From contig PYCK01000059.1 in NCBI GenBank assembly GCA_009649835.1, forward strand, positions 1-12,860: a DNA stretch of 12,860 bases, given 5' to 3'. Below the pieces are notes generated by a model. The model did not search any database, was not told where the DNA came from, and saw only the letters and a program-made list of their open reading frames with translations. This stretch comes from Candidatus Methanocomedens sp. (GTDB lineage Archaea; Halobacteriota; Methanosarcinia; Methanosarcinales; Methanocomedenaceae). Of this stretch, positions 12,829-12,860 are shown one piece after another (position 1 is the first letter of the stretch; every line of letters starts with the position of its first letter). Made by a program: the position numbers and the translations under genes.

Positions 12829-12860
12829 GGATCATTTATCAGTTACATATTATTCTTGAT

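Overview
The window reads as archaeal chromosome, most likely from a methanogen or an ANME-type methanotroph of the Methanosarcinales sort. The evidence is an archaeal class-1 release factor (aRF1), an archaeal DnaG primase, an archaeal RecJ/GAN-like DHH nuclease, a short single-domain CbiX/CfbA chelatase, two nicotianamine-synthase-like proteins of the archaeal type and four pilin-like membrane-anchored proteins. Promoters look TATA-like, and Shine-Dalgarno sites fit the archaeal AGGAGGTGAT consensus. The lineage is inferred, not proven.

Layout. (1) 1-2614: two paralogous nicotianamine-synthase-like genes on the + strand bracket a - strand sirohydrochlorin chelatase. This is a possible metallophore/metal-insertion module. 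(2) 2615-2895: a convergent spacer with a small hairpin and doubtful short frames. (3) 2896-5819, - strand: four tightly packed genes, each for a protein with one N-terminal membrane segment and a large remaining domain. The second gene starts inside a ten-unit 15-bp minisatellite. (4) 5820-6262: an AT-rich divergent spacer with hairpins and a possible structured leader. (5) 6263-7646, + strand: a class I fructose-1,6-bisphosphatase followed 1 nt later by an unrecognised protein that looks like a degenerate PD-(D/E)XK fold. (6) 7647-7875: a convergent spacer filled by an imperfect palindrome with 9-bp terminal inverted repeats and closely flanking 9-bp direct repeats, so it looks like a miniature mobile element. 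(7) 7876-12674, - strand: information-processing genes in the transcribed order dnaG, recJ-like, prf1 (aRF1) and a TPD-domain protein related to human CDIN1/C15orf41. dnaG and recJ are 3 nt apart, and prf1 and the TPD gene are 17 nt apart. prf1 appears to have its own TATA box.

How the parts may work together. The nicotianamine-like ligand could bind Ni(II) or Co(II), and the neighbouring chelatase inserts one of these into sirohydrochlorin on the way to coenzyme F430 or cobamides. The pilin-like genes probably contribute to an envelope or filament structure. The dnaG-recJ pair belongs to replication, repair and RNA processing, and aRF1 to translation termination. The observations most worth following are the NAS-chelatase-NAS arrangement, the minisatellite in which every unit carries an NTG codon in frame, and the MITE-like palindrome.
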